A stretch of DNA of 64,000 bases from positions 1,364,001 through 1,428,000 of the forward strand of contig NZ_JACHGY010000001.1 of assembly GCF_014207595.1 (NCBI RefSeq), in the 5' to 3' direction. Source of the DNA: Algisphaera agarilytica (lineage in GTDB: Bacteria > Planctomycetota > Phycisphaerae > Phycisphaerales > Phycisphaeraceae). A model generated the notes under the pieces. That model was not told the origin of the DNA. It worked only from the letters and a program-made list of their open reading frames with translations, and ran no database searches. The translations under genes were made by a program, and so were the position numbers. Each line of letters opens with the position of its first letter. Positions within the stretch are counted from its first letter, which is position 1. Of this stretch, positions 51,311 through 59,333 are shown piece after piece.

Positions 51311-54300
51311 ATGGATAAGCGTTTTCTCATGGTGGGCGGCGGCCTGATCGCGGCGATCGCGGTGGTGACCCTGGCCATCCTCGTGGGCGGGCCCAGCCAG
51401 TCCAAGCCCGCCGGCCCCAAGCCCACGCCCCCCACCCTGGTTAACCCCGGCATCTCCGCCGAGGACCTCAACAACCCGCCCGTGGGGATCCAGGACCCCG
51501 TCGAAGTCATCCGCGAGTTCGAGATCTACCGCGAAGACGGCGACTCGGTCACCGTGTTCACCGGCGAACAGGTCGTGCCCCAGCCCAACTTCGTCTCCGA
51601 CGTCGTCCGCCCCACCGCCGAGATCCATTCGTCCAACAACCGCGTCATCCGCATCACCGCCGATGCCGGCCGGTTCTACCACCCCGGCAACGAGCCCACC
51701 CGCGGCGAGTTCCACCAGCACACCGTCGTCACCCAGTTCCAAGCCCCCGACGGCGAACGCCTCGACCTGACCACCGACCAACACGTCCAGTTCCGCCTCT
51801 ACCTCGACGAGCTCACCCGCTTCGACCGCGAGAACGGCCAGATCCAATCCGATGGCCCCGTCCGACTTGTCGGCCCCACCATCGACTTCACCGGCCAAGG
51901 CCTCGACCTCACCTTCAACCTCCTGGACCAACGCGTCGAACGCCTGGTCATCGCCCAGGGCGACGAGCTCCGCCTCGCCCAAAACTCCACCTTCACCCAA
52001 CCCGGCTCCCCCACCCCCAAGCCCAGGGCTGCGGAGCAAAGCGACAAAGCCCCGGATACCACCCCTAGTTCCCCAAACCAAACCCCCACCACAACCGCCC
52101 AACCCTACCGCGTCGTCCTCCACGACAACCTCGACATCAACGTCGGCCCCGACAACACCACCCTCACCGGCGATCGCCTGGAAGTCCTCTTCACCCTCGC
52201 CCCCGACGCAGACGACAACCCCAACAACCAACCCAGCGCCGCCAACGCCCACCCCACTCCCCCAACCCCCAAGCCGAGGGCTGCGGAGCGCAGCGACAAA
52301 GCCCCGGATCACCCCCAAACCACCTACTACATCTCCACCACCCCCACCCCCCAACCCCGCGCCCTCCTCACCCCCTCCCCCGACGACATCGTCGTCAAGT
52401 GGACCGGCCAACTCGAACTCAAACCCATCCACCCCAACCCCACCAACCAACCCCCCAAGCCGAGGGCTGCGGAGCAAAGCGACAAAGCCCCGGATCCCGA
52501 TTCCCCCCCCGCCCCCGACCAAGCCGTCCTCACCCTCCACGGCACACCCGCCGTCCTCAACAACCCCGCCGAAGACCAGCACATCACCGCCGCCTTCGTC
52601 GGCTACCGCACCGACGGCAAAACCGTCTTCGCCCATAGCTCCGACTCCCACGCGCTGACCATCAGTTCCCCCGAGCTCGGCAACCTCCAAGCCACCGCCC
52701 TCACCCTCAGCGATACCGAAGGCGCAGGCCAAATCCTCGGCCCCGGCCAACTCAACGCCGACGAACAAGGCCTGCGCGTCAGCTTCACCGACCGCCTCGA
52801 ACTCGACTTCCACCGCGACGCCGATGACGCGTTGTCCGACCTCAAGTCCGCGACCTTCCACGGCAACGTCAACGCCGTTGCCGAGTCCGACGACCCCGAC
52901 CAGCAACTCGACCTGACCAGCCAATCCCTCGCGCTCACCCTCACCCCCGACGCCGAGGGCAAGGTCCAACCCTCACACCTCCAGGCCCTGGGCAACGCCC
53001 AACAACCCGTCCTCGCCAAACAACCCAACACCACCTTCCAAGCCAACTCCCTCGACGTCGACCTCGCCCCCAAGCCGAGGGCTGCGGAGCAAAGCGACAA
53101 AGCCCCGGATACAGACACCGACCAAATCCAAATCACCCGCCTCCGCGCCCTGGGCAACATCACCGTCCAGCTGATCGAAGAGCAAACCACCCTCACCGCC
53201 CACGCCCTCGACGCCGACCCCAACCGCGGCCGACTCGAACTCTTCGGCGAAAACGACCAGACCTTCGCCACCCTCACCCGCGACGGCGCGACCCTCGCCG
53301 GCGTCCACCTCATCCTCGAAGAAAACGCCCAGACCGCCGACGCCCTGGGCCCCGGCACGTTCTCCGCCGACGTCGACGAAGACGACCCCACCGCCAAGCT
53401 CAACATCGCCTGGACCCAGTCCATGAACTTCGACAACACCCAGGGCAAAGCCAAGTTCGTCGGCAACGTCCGCTCCGCCTCCACCTCGGCGACCGACGAC
53501 ACCTCCCTCGACGCCCACACCCTCGCCCTCGAGTTCGTCCCCCAAGACTTCACCAACGAAAACGACCCCAACCCGAGCAATGCAGACTCCCCCAAGCCGA
53601 GGGCCGAGGATCGCAGCGACAAAGCCCCGGATCAAACCACCCCCGCCGCCCTCGATCTCCGCCGCGCCCACGCCATCGCCGACCCGGACAACGACGACCA
53701 GCAGGTCAACTTCACCGCCCAGACCTTCGCCGAAGATCAGCCCCAAGCCGACAAGCCGCTCACCCGCGTCACCCTCATCGGCCGCGAACTCATCTTCATC
53801 AATCAGCCGCCCAACCTCACCAACCAGACCACGATCGACGACAACATCACCATCGAACAGGTCATCGTCCCCACCCGCGGCCGAATGCTCCTCGAAGACT
53901 ACCGCACCGCAGAAAAGCCGAGGGCTGCGGAGCGCATCGACAAAGCCCCGGATACCCCCAGCGCCTCCCCCATAAACTTCGCCGGCCGCGGCGTCACCCT
54001 CTTCGCCTGGGAAGACCAGCTCACCCTCGACGCCCAGGCCAACGACCTGCGTCTCGAGCAAGACGTCTTCATGCTCCACCGCCCGGACGACGGCAGCGAA
54101 GCGATCAAGCTCGACGCCCAACGCCTCGTCGCCGACCTCACCGAGACCGGCGGCCTGGGCGCCTACCTCAGCCAGGACAACTCCGCCCCGCAGGCCCAGA
54201 TCCGCAAGGTCAACGCCGACGGCCGGGTCCGCGTCGCCCAAGGCCCGTCCAACGTCGTCGCCGACCACCTCGAATACGAAGAGTCGAAGCGCACCGTGCT

Positions 54301-54448
54301 GCTCTGGGCCGAGCCGCGTCGTGAAGTGGTCCTGAACCGCGACGACCAACCCAACGGCCGAACCACCGCCCGTGCCCTGCGATGGGACCTCGACAACGAC
54401 CTCTTCACCGCGATCGACCCCGGCACGGGCGTGGTCCCGGTGGAGTAA
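51311..54448 (+). CDS. OstA/LptC-like envelope protein carrying six coding repeats
   Basis: 1045 residues, far longer than ordinary LptC or LptA (about 190). An N-terminal membrane helix (FLMVGGGLIAAIAVVTLAIL) is followed by a Pro-rich linker. Then come many beta-jellyroll-type strands of the LPS-transport OstA kind, such as GEFHQHTVVTQFQAPDG, VRLVGPTIDFTGQGLDLTF, ATFHGNVNAVAE, AKFVGNVRSAS and INFAGRGVTLFAW. It probably spans or bridges the periplasm in lipid or LPS transport. Six 13-residue inserts (KPRAAEQSDKAPD type) start at residues 237, 321, 383, 588, 762 and 869, mostly in Pro-rich linkers between beta modules. Confidence 0.7.
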   Translation: MDKRFLMVGGGLIAAIAVVTLAILVGGPSQSKPAGPKPTPPTLVNPGISAEDLNNPPVGIQDPVEVIREFEIYREDGDSVTVFTGEQVVPQPNFVSDVVRPTAEIHSSNNRVIRITADAGRFYHPGNEPTRGEFHQHTVVTQFQAPDGERLDLTTDQHVQFRLYLDELTRFDRENGQIQSDGPVRLVGPTIDFTGQGLDLTFNLLDQRVERLVIAQGDELRLAQNSTFTQPGSPTPKPRAAEQSDKAPDTTPSSPNQTPTTTAQPYRVVLHDNLDINVGPDNTTLTGDRLEVLFTLAPDADDNPNNQPSAANAHPTPPTPKPRAAERSDKAPDHPQTTYYISTTPTPQPRALLTPSPDDIVVKWTGQLELKPIHPNPTNQPPKPRAAEQSDKAPDPDSPPAPDQAVLTLHGTPAVLNNPAEDQHITAAFVGYRTDGKTVFAHSSDSHALTISSPELGNLQATALTLSDTEGAGQILGPGQLNADEQGLRVSFTDRLELDFHRDADDALSDLKSATFHGNVNAVAESDDPDQQLDLTSQSLALTLTPDAEGKVQPSHLQALGNAQQPVLAKQPNTTFQANSLDVDLAPKPRAAEQSDKAPDTDTDQIQITRLRALGNITVQLIEEQTTLTAHALDADPNRGRLELFGENDQTFATLTRDGATLAGVHLILEENAQTADALGPGTFSADVDEDDPTAKLNIAWTQSMNFDNTQGKAKFVGNVRSASTSATDDTSLDAHTLALEFVPQDFTNENDPNPSNADSPKPRAEDRSDKAPDQTTPAALDLRRAHAIADPDNDDQQVNFTAQTFAEDQPQADKPLTRVTLIGRELIFINQPPNLTNQTTIDDNITIEQVIVPTRGRMLLEDYRTAEKPRAAERIDKAPDTPSASPINFAGRGVTLFAWEDQLTLDAQANDLRLEQDVFMLHRPDDGSEAIKLDAQRLVADLTETGGLGAYLSQDNSAPQAQIRKVNADGRVRVAQGPSNVVADHLEYEESKRTVLLWAEPRREVVLNRDDQPNGRTTARALRWDLDNDLFTAIDPGTGVVPVE
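52019..52057 (+). repeat. 39-bp coding repeat, copy 1
   Basis: KPRAAEQSDKAPD at residues 237-249 of the OstA-like protein. One base differs from the commonest form (GCCCAGGGCT for GCCGAGGGCT). Confidence 0.95.
52271..52309 (+). repeat. 39-bp coding repeat, copy 2
   Basis: KPRAAERSDKAPD at residues 321-333; Gln changed to Arg. Confidence 0.95.
52457..52495 (+). repeat. 39-bp coding repeat, copy 3
   Basis: KPRAAEQSDKAPD at residues 383-395, identical to copy 4 over 39 bases. Confidence 0.95.
53072..53110 (+). repeat. 39-bp coding repeat, copy 4
   Basis: KPRAAEQSDKAPD at residues 588-600; interrupts a beta-rich region. Confidence 0.95.
53594..53632 (+). repeat. 39-bp coding repeat, copy 5
   Basis: KPRAEDRSDKAPD at residues 762-774; the most changed copy in the middle (GCCGAGGATCGC). 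Confidence 0.93.
53915..53953 (+). repeat. 39-bp coding repeat, copy 6
   Basis: KPRAAERIDKAPD at residues 869-881. Confidence 0.95.
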
Positions 54449-54458
54449 GTTGTCTTTT

Positions 54459-54524
54459 GCTCGGATGAATCGGATGGGATCGGATCAAGGCAATCCCCAT
54501 CCGACTGATCCGATTCATCCGAGC
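54459..54524. terminator. Inverted repeat between convergent genes, likely bidirectional terminator
   Basis: GCTCGGATGAATCGG (54459-54473) pairs perfectly with 54510-54524. Inner GATCGGATC and CTGATCC segments can extend the stem. It fills the gap between the OstA-like gene and metG. No T-run, so factor-dependent or simple transcript-end protection is possible. Confidence 0.65.
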
Positions 54525-54532
54525 CAATGCCT

Positions 54533-56173
54533 TTACTTCTTCGGCGGCTGATACCGCGGGAAGAGCGCATCGCCCTTTTCGATCGGCGTGCCGGGCTGCA
54601 ACTGGCCCCACTTCACCCAATCGTCGAGCTTGCCTTGGCCGCCATTCGCCGCCATCTGCTCGGCGTAGTCGCAGCCGATGCGCGACCAAAACTTCTCGCA
54701 CGCATCGGGGATGAACGGCCACAACAACACCGACGCAATCCGCAACGCCTCGGCACAGTTGTAAAGAATCGTCCCGACCTCTGGCATCTTCTCGGGGTCT
54801 TTGGCGAGCGTGAATGGACGCGTATCTTCAATGTAAGCGTCAACATTCGTCACAGGCATTAGCGCACAACGACTAGCCTCCGACAAATCTGTTTTCTTAA
54901 AAGCTATCCGGTGTAAATCCCACCACGTCCTGTCGGACTTGGGAATATTCTCGTGGTAGTTGTGATCAGAACCGTTGATGGCAACCGCGTCTTGTAAGAC
55001 ACCATCAAAATATTTCCCAATCATGTTCGACACCCGCGAAGCGGAGTTGCCGAAGGTGTTTGCCAGATCGGCGTTGTACACCTCAATGTACTTATCTTCA
55101 CTGAACTCCGAGTCCGTCGTTCCGAGCGGGCCCTGGGTGCTGAGGAAGTAGCGCAGAGCGTCGAGGCCAAACTCGTCGACCAAGGCATTTAAGGTTTCGG
55201 GATCTAAAAAATTGCCGGTGGATTTACCCATCTTCATCACGGCTTCTTCGCCGGTGTCGAGCCTGGCTTTGCTGACCCAGTAGCTGTGGCTGTAGACCTG
55301 CTTGGGCAGGTTGACCCAGTCGTAGCCTTCGCATTTCTGCAGGGCCATCAGCAGGGCCGGCCAGATGCTGGCGTGGAACCAGAGGATGTCCTTGGCGATG
55401 AAGTGGGTCGCGCCGCTCTGCCAGTAATGCCTTCGGTCGGGCGTGTCGACGTAGGTCAGGTAGTTGAACAGCGCATCGATCCAGACGTAAATCGTCTGCT
55501 CTTCGTCGCCGGGCACGGGGATGCCCCAGCCGCCGCTGCCGGTGCGGCTGATCGGTACGTCCTTGGCTTCCTTGATCCGGTTGACGATCTCGTTCTTCCG
55601 CGCGGTGGGCTGGACGAACTCGGGGTTCGCCTCGAAATGCTGGAGCAGTGCGGGGACATACTTCGACAGGCGGAAGAAGTAGTTCTTCTCGCTCTTCTTC
55701 ACCAGCGGCTTGCCGTTGACCTCGGACTTGTAGTCGTTGTCCTTGGCTTTGTTTTCGGGGACGTATTCTTCCTGGCCCGCGTCGTACCAGCCGACGTACT
55801 CGCCCTCGTAGATGTCGTCCGAGTCGATCAGGGCTTTGACGTACTCGGTGACCTTGGCTTTGTGGTGGTCGGACGACGTGCGGACGAAGTCGTCGTTCGT
55901 CATTTCGAGCTTCTCGAACGTCGAGCGGAACTGCTCGGCGTTGAGGTCGGCCCACTCCTGGGGGGTCTTGCCGTGCTCGGCGGCCTTGTCGGAGACCTTG
56001 GCGGCGTGTTCGTCGACGCCGGTGAGGAAGAAGGTGTCATCCCCACGCAGGCGGTGGTAGCGGGCGACGACGTCGGCGACCATCGTCGTGTAGACGTGCC
56101 CGAGGTGGGGCTTGTCGTTGACGTAGTAGATCGGGGTGGTGACGTAGAACGTATTGGAGGGATCGGCGCTCAT
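54533..56173 (-). CDS. metG: Methionyl-tRNA synthetase
   Basis: 546 residues from MSADPSNTFYVTTPIYYVND; the frame upstream to 56257 is not conserved. Class I synthetase: HIGH-type motif PHLGHVYTTMVADVV, KMSKS-type motif KMGKSTGNFLDP with Gly for Ser, and an anticodon-binding helical domain ending IPDACEKFWSRIG. It has a short insertion without the Cys knuckles and no C-terminal EMAP-like domain. Bases 54730-55130 use clearly more AT-ending codons than the rest of the gene. Confidence 0.95.
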   Translation of the reverse strand: MSADPSNTFYVTTPIYYVNDKPHLGHVYTTMVADVVARYHRLRGDDTFFLTGVDEHAAKVSDKAAEHGKTPQEWADLNAEQFRSTFEKLEMTNDDFVRTSSDHHKAKVTEYVKALIDSDDIYEGEYVGWYDAGQEEYVPENKAKDNDYKSEVNGKPLVKKSEKNYFFRLSKYVPALLQHFEANPEFVQPTARKNEIVNRIKEAKDVPISRTGSGGWGIPVPGDEEQTIYVWIDALFNYLTYVDTPDRRHYWQSGATHFIAKDILWFHASIWPALLMALQKCEGYDWVNLPKQVYSHSYWVSKARLDTGEEAVMKMGKSTGNFLDPETLNALVDEFGLDALRYFLSTQGPLGTTDSEFSEDKYIEVYNADLANTFGNSASRVSNMIGKYFDGVLQDAVAINGSDHNYHENIPKSDRTWWDLHRIAFKKTDLSEASRCALMPVTNVDAYIEDTRPFTLAKDPEKMPEVGTILYNCAEALRIASVLLWPFIPDACEKFWSRIGCDYAEQMAANGGQGKLDDWVKWGQLQPGTPIEKGDALFPRYQPPKK

Positions 56174-56223
56174 GGGACGGGGATTGTATGAAAATCGGGG
56201 GATTGAAGATTGGCGGTCCAAGA

Positions 56224-56350
56224 CAGCGCTTCGCTTACCACGGAGGATAAGAGGCACGGAGACACGGAGAAAACCGAAAACCTGTATGAATTCCCTGCCT
56301 TGCTCCGTGCCTCCGTGCCTCCGCGCTCTCCGTGGTTAAGCGGAGCGCTG
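56224..56350. repeat. Palindromic repeat, CCACGGAG family
   Basis: The left arm (GCGCTTCGCTTACCACGGAG, then GGCACGGAGACACGGAG, to 56269) mirrors the right arm (CTCCGTGCCTCCGTG to CTCCGTGGTTAAGCGGAGCGC, 56303-56350). Lies in the short gap before the MFS gene. REP-like element with no coding potential. Confidence 0.8.
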
Positions 56351-56387
56351 CCTTGCACGCCTTGAAATGGGGCTATGATCCGGCCAC

Positions 56388-57626
56388 GTGCGTGCGATCA
56401 AGAGCCAGTTTTTTCTGTCGTTTACGGTGATGGGCAGCGTCCTGCCGTACCTCTCGGTGTTCCTGGAACAGCGGGGGCTAACGATGAGCCAGATCGGGTG
56501 GGTGCTGAGCCTGACCGGGGTAGCGGTGGTGGTGACGCCGGTGATCACCGCGGCGTTGGCCGACACCCGCATGCAGGGGCGGACGCTGCTGGGGCTCATG
56601 TTCGCCGGGTCGGGGCTGACGCTGGCCTGGCTCACCCAGGTCGACGGGTACTGGACGATCCTGATCGTGCACGGGCTATTCGCGCTGGCCTTTGCCCCCG
56701 TCACGTCATTGCAGGACGGGCTGTATTTCCAGCGCGGGGCCGAGCTCGAAGCCCGGGGCCAACCGGTGCAGGACTACCACATCGTGCGCGTGTTCGGCAC
56801 GTTCGGCTTCATCGTCCCGTCGCTGCTGCTGTACTTCATCCTCCGCCACGAATCGGTGGACACCACCGCCTCGGTGTGGTGCGGCGCGGTGTGCTGCGGG
56901 GTGGGCGTGTTGAACGCGGTGCTGCTGCCGAAGATCGAACGCGCCGAATCGGAAGACCAGGACACGCCCAGCCGTAAGCGGCAGGGGCTGCCCACGGCCG
57001 CGGCGCTGCGGGCGTTGTGCGAGCCGCATGTGCTGGTGTTCTGCGTGGCGATGTTTCTCATCCACCTGGCGATCACCGCGTACTACGGGTTCTATCCGGT
57101 GTACCTCACCCAGACGGTGGGCATCGAGGCCCAGTGGGTCGGACTGATCGCGAACCTCGGCGTCGTGATCGAGATCGGCTTCATGCTCGGGTTCGGCTGG
57201 TTCATGCGCCACTGGGGGATACGCAAGCTCATGGTCGTCGGCGGGCTGTGCATGATTGTGCGGTACCTCCTGCTGGGCTTCTTCCCGAACGTGGGCGTGG
57301 CGGTGGGCACGCAGGTGTTCCACGGGATCATGGTGTTGGTGGTGCACGTCGCCCCGCCGATCTATCTGAACCGCCGGGCGGACAAAGCGTTTCGCAACTC
57401 GATCCAGGGGCTGTACGCGATGGTGGTGTTCGGGACGGGCCGGATCGCGGGCAACCTGATCGCGGGCTGGATCGCGGACGTGTCGCTCACGGCGGTGTTT
57501 CTCTACGCGATGGTGCTGACACTGATCGCGACAGCGCTGTTCGCGTTTGCGTTTGCCGATGGGGCGACGCATGCGAAGCACGGGGGTGGGGATGGGGGCG
57601 GGAGCGCTAAGCCGCAAGCGGCTTAA
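56388..57626 (+). CDS. MFS transporter of the LacY/nucleoside-symporter-like group
   Basis: 412 residues from GTG 56388. About twelve membrane helices, beginning QFFLSFTVMGSVLPYLSVFL and MSQIGWVLSLTGVAVVVTPVI with the loop ADTRMQGRTLLG. The central loop after LLPKIERAESEDQDTPSRK separates the two six-helix halves. The layout fits the MFS_1-like group (HcaT, NupG, LacY relatives), proton-coupled uptake of sugars, nucleosides or aromatics. It is the only solute transporter in the window, but is 45 kb from the agar genes. Confidence 0.85.
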   Translation: MRAIKSQFFLSFTVMGSVLPYLSVFLEQRGLTMSQIGWVLSLTGVAVVVTPVITAALADTRMQGRTLLGLMFAGSGLTLAWLTQVDGYWTILIVHGLFALAFAPVTSLQDGLYFQRGAELEARGQPVQDYHIVRVFGTFGFIVPSLLLYFILRHESVDTTASVWCGAVCCGVGVLNAVLLPKIERAESEDQDTPSRKRQGLPTAAALRALCEPHVLVFCVAMFLIHLAITAYYGFYPVYLTQTVGIEAQWVGLIANLGVVIEIGFMLGFGWFMRHWGIRKLMVVGGLCMIVRYLLLGFFPNVGVAVGTQVFHGIMVLVVHVAPPIYLNRRADKAFRNSIQGLYAMVVFGTGRIAGNLIAGWIADVSLTAVFLYAMVLTLIATALFAFAFADGATHAKHGGGDGGGSAKPQAA

Positions 57627-57637
57627 GGCGTAGGCGT

Positions 57638-59119
57638 CTATTTGACGGGTTTATCGATCACCCACGCGAGGGCGACGTCCCAGTCTTCTTCGAGTTCGTT
57701 GTGGGCGGGGTCGCGGACGATCTCGAGGCGGTATTCACCCTTGGCCAGCGAGGGGACATGAATATGTTCGACGTTGTCGACCCGGCTGGTGCTTTCGGCG
57801 AGCACGGACTCCTGGTCACCATCGATCGAAATCAAACGCAGATCGAGGTCGGCGATTCGTGCGCCGTCGAGCCAGACGGCGAGTTTTTCCTGGGTGTCTT
57901 TGCGGGTGGCGATGGCGACGCGGCCGTCGATCCGGCGGTGCCAGGTGATGGTGAACGACGCGGGCCCGGTGTCGATGGGCAGCTTGAGGCGGTAGCTCGC
58001 GGTGGCGTCTTGCTTCACCGTGGGGAACGACCAGCCGGCGAGGCGTTTGATCTGCTCGCCGGGGTTGGCCGGACCGGCGGCGAGGATGCGCAGCGAACGG
58101 TCGAGGTGGACCACCCCCGCGCCGAGGTGGTTGTCAAGCGGTTGCCCGGGCAGGGGCTCCCAGCCCTCGGGCTTGGTGGCGCCGCTGAGCAGCGCGGCCT
58201 TGATGACCTCGGCACGGTTGGCGGTGGGGTGGCCCGCGGCGACCAGGCGGTCGGCCTGTTCGAGCAGCAGCGCTGCGACGCCGGAGACGACGGGCGTGGT
58301 GTAGCTGGTTTGGCCGTGGGGCGCAACCAGGTCGGGCTTGGACCGGCCGGGCAGGTCGAGTGAGGTGACCCCGCCGGAGCTCTGGCCGCTGGTGCTGCCA
58401 ACGGCGATGGCGTTGTAGGCGCTGCCGAGCAGCGCGGGGACGGGCGTATCTCGGCCGTTGTTCACGCCGACGCACATGATCACGTCGTGGGTGTCGACGA
58501 GGAAGTCCACGCGGCGGAGGACCATGGCCGCCTGGAGCTGGGGCGGCTCGCCGATCCAGGAGTGGGAATACACCCGGGGGTTGAACGGCGAGTCTGCGGG
58601 GGGCACGGGCGGCGCGACCGTGCCGGCGTTGAGCACGAGCTTGCCGATGAAGTCGTTGCTGGTCATGCAGTGGACGACCTCGACGCCGGGGGCGAGCCCT
58701 TTGCTGCCGTAGATGATGCGGGCGGTCTGGGAGGCGTGGGCGCTGGGGTTGGATTCGCCGGAGCGGAGGGAAAAAGCGACGGCGTCGTAGACCGGGCCGG
58801 TGAGGTCGGGGCGGTATTTGCCCGGCACACCCTCGACGTGGGCGAAGGGGATGCCGTGGCCGGTGGGCATATTGCGTCCCAGGCGGTCGGCGGCGGTGTC
58901 ATAGCCGATGACTTCACGGATGATCCGCCGGCTGGGCGGCGCGGCGGAGGTCGGTGGGGTTGGCGATTGGGCCTGCGGGTCCTGGGTCTGAGCGAGTGCG
59001 GCCTGGGGGACCGTTCGGAAGGCTTCTCCGGGCCAGCCGCCGGCGAGGCCCGTGAAAAAGACGCCCAACAACAGCCCCTGCCCCACCCGAGATTTCAAGC
59101 GTTTTCGCATGCGTCTCAA
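57638..59119 (-). CDS. Secreted S8 subtilase-like peptidase with unusual Asp motif
   Basis: 493 residues. Signal peptide LLLGVFFTGLAGG with cleavage near ALAQT. The His motif is SAHASQTARIIYG (His128). The Ser motif is GQTSYTTPVVSGVAALL (Ser272), and oxyanion-hole Asn is near VGVNNGRD. The strand that normally carries the catalytic Asp reads GIPFAHVEG with Glu96. A C-terminal beta domain (SYRLKLPIDTG, DLDLRLISIDGDQESVLAES) follows. It may be active with Glu or a pseudo-enzyme. Convergent with the MFS gene, 11 bp apart. Confidence 0.8.
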   Translation of the reverse strand: MRRMRKRLKSRVGQGLLLGVFFTGLAGGWPGEAFRTVPQAALAQTQDPQAQSPTPPTSAAPPSRRIIREVIGYDTAADRLGRNMPTGHGIPFAHVEGVPGKYRPDLTGPVYDAVAFSLRSGESNPSAHASQTARIIYGSKGLAPGVEVVHCMTSNDFIGKLVLNAGTVAPPVPPADSPFNPRVYSHSWIGEPPQLQAAMVLRRVDFLVDTHDVIMCVGVNNGRDTPVPALLGSAYNAIAVGSTSGQSSGGVTSLDLPGRSKPDLVAPHGQTSYTTPVVSGVAALLLEQADRLVAAGHPTANRAEVIKAALLSGATKPEGWEPLPGQPLDNHLGAGVVHLDRSLRILAAGPANPGEQIKRLAGWSFPTVKQDATASYRLKLPIDTGPASFTITWHRRIDGRVAIATRKDTQEKLAVWLDGARIADLDLRLISIDGDQESVLAESTSRVDNVEHIHVPSLAKGEYRLEIVRDPAHNELEEDWDVALAWVIDKPVK

Positions 59120-59333
59120 TTCTACGATGCGATCTGCGTTCGGTTCGTGGAGCGAGGGTCCGTGGCAAGTTATAGTGTCGTGTAGATCAGGTAACGCAGA
59201 TCATGACGATCGGGCGGCCCGCGACGGGTCATCGGTCTTGCCGGCCGTCTGAGGCCTTTTCCGGGCGTCGGCGGGAACCCCCGCCAGGCCCGAAGCGTCT
59301 ATGTGAAGAATGAAAAGTACGGAGACTTCCACC

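Noticed and set aside
51233-52969. A 578-codon frame opposite the OstA-like gene, containing repeated GALSLCSAALGLG-type peptides in another frame
   Set aside because: The repeats are the reverse of the 39-bp coding elements. The plus-strand frame has a membrane helix and beta modules, so it is the real gene.
51311-54448. CRISPR array suggested by regularly recurring 39-bp repeats
   Set aside because: Spacing between copies is irregular (about 190 to 620 bp), the repeats are in an open frame, and no cas genes are present.
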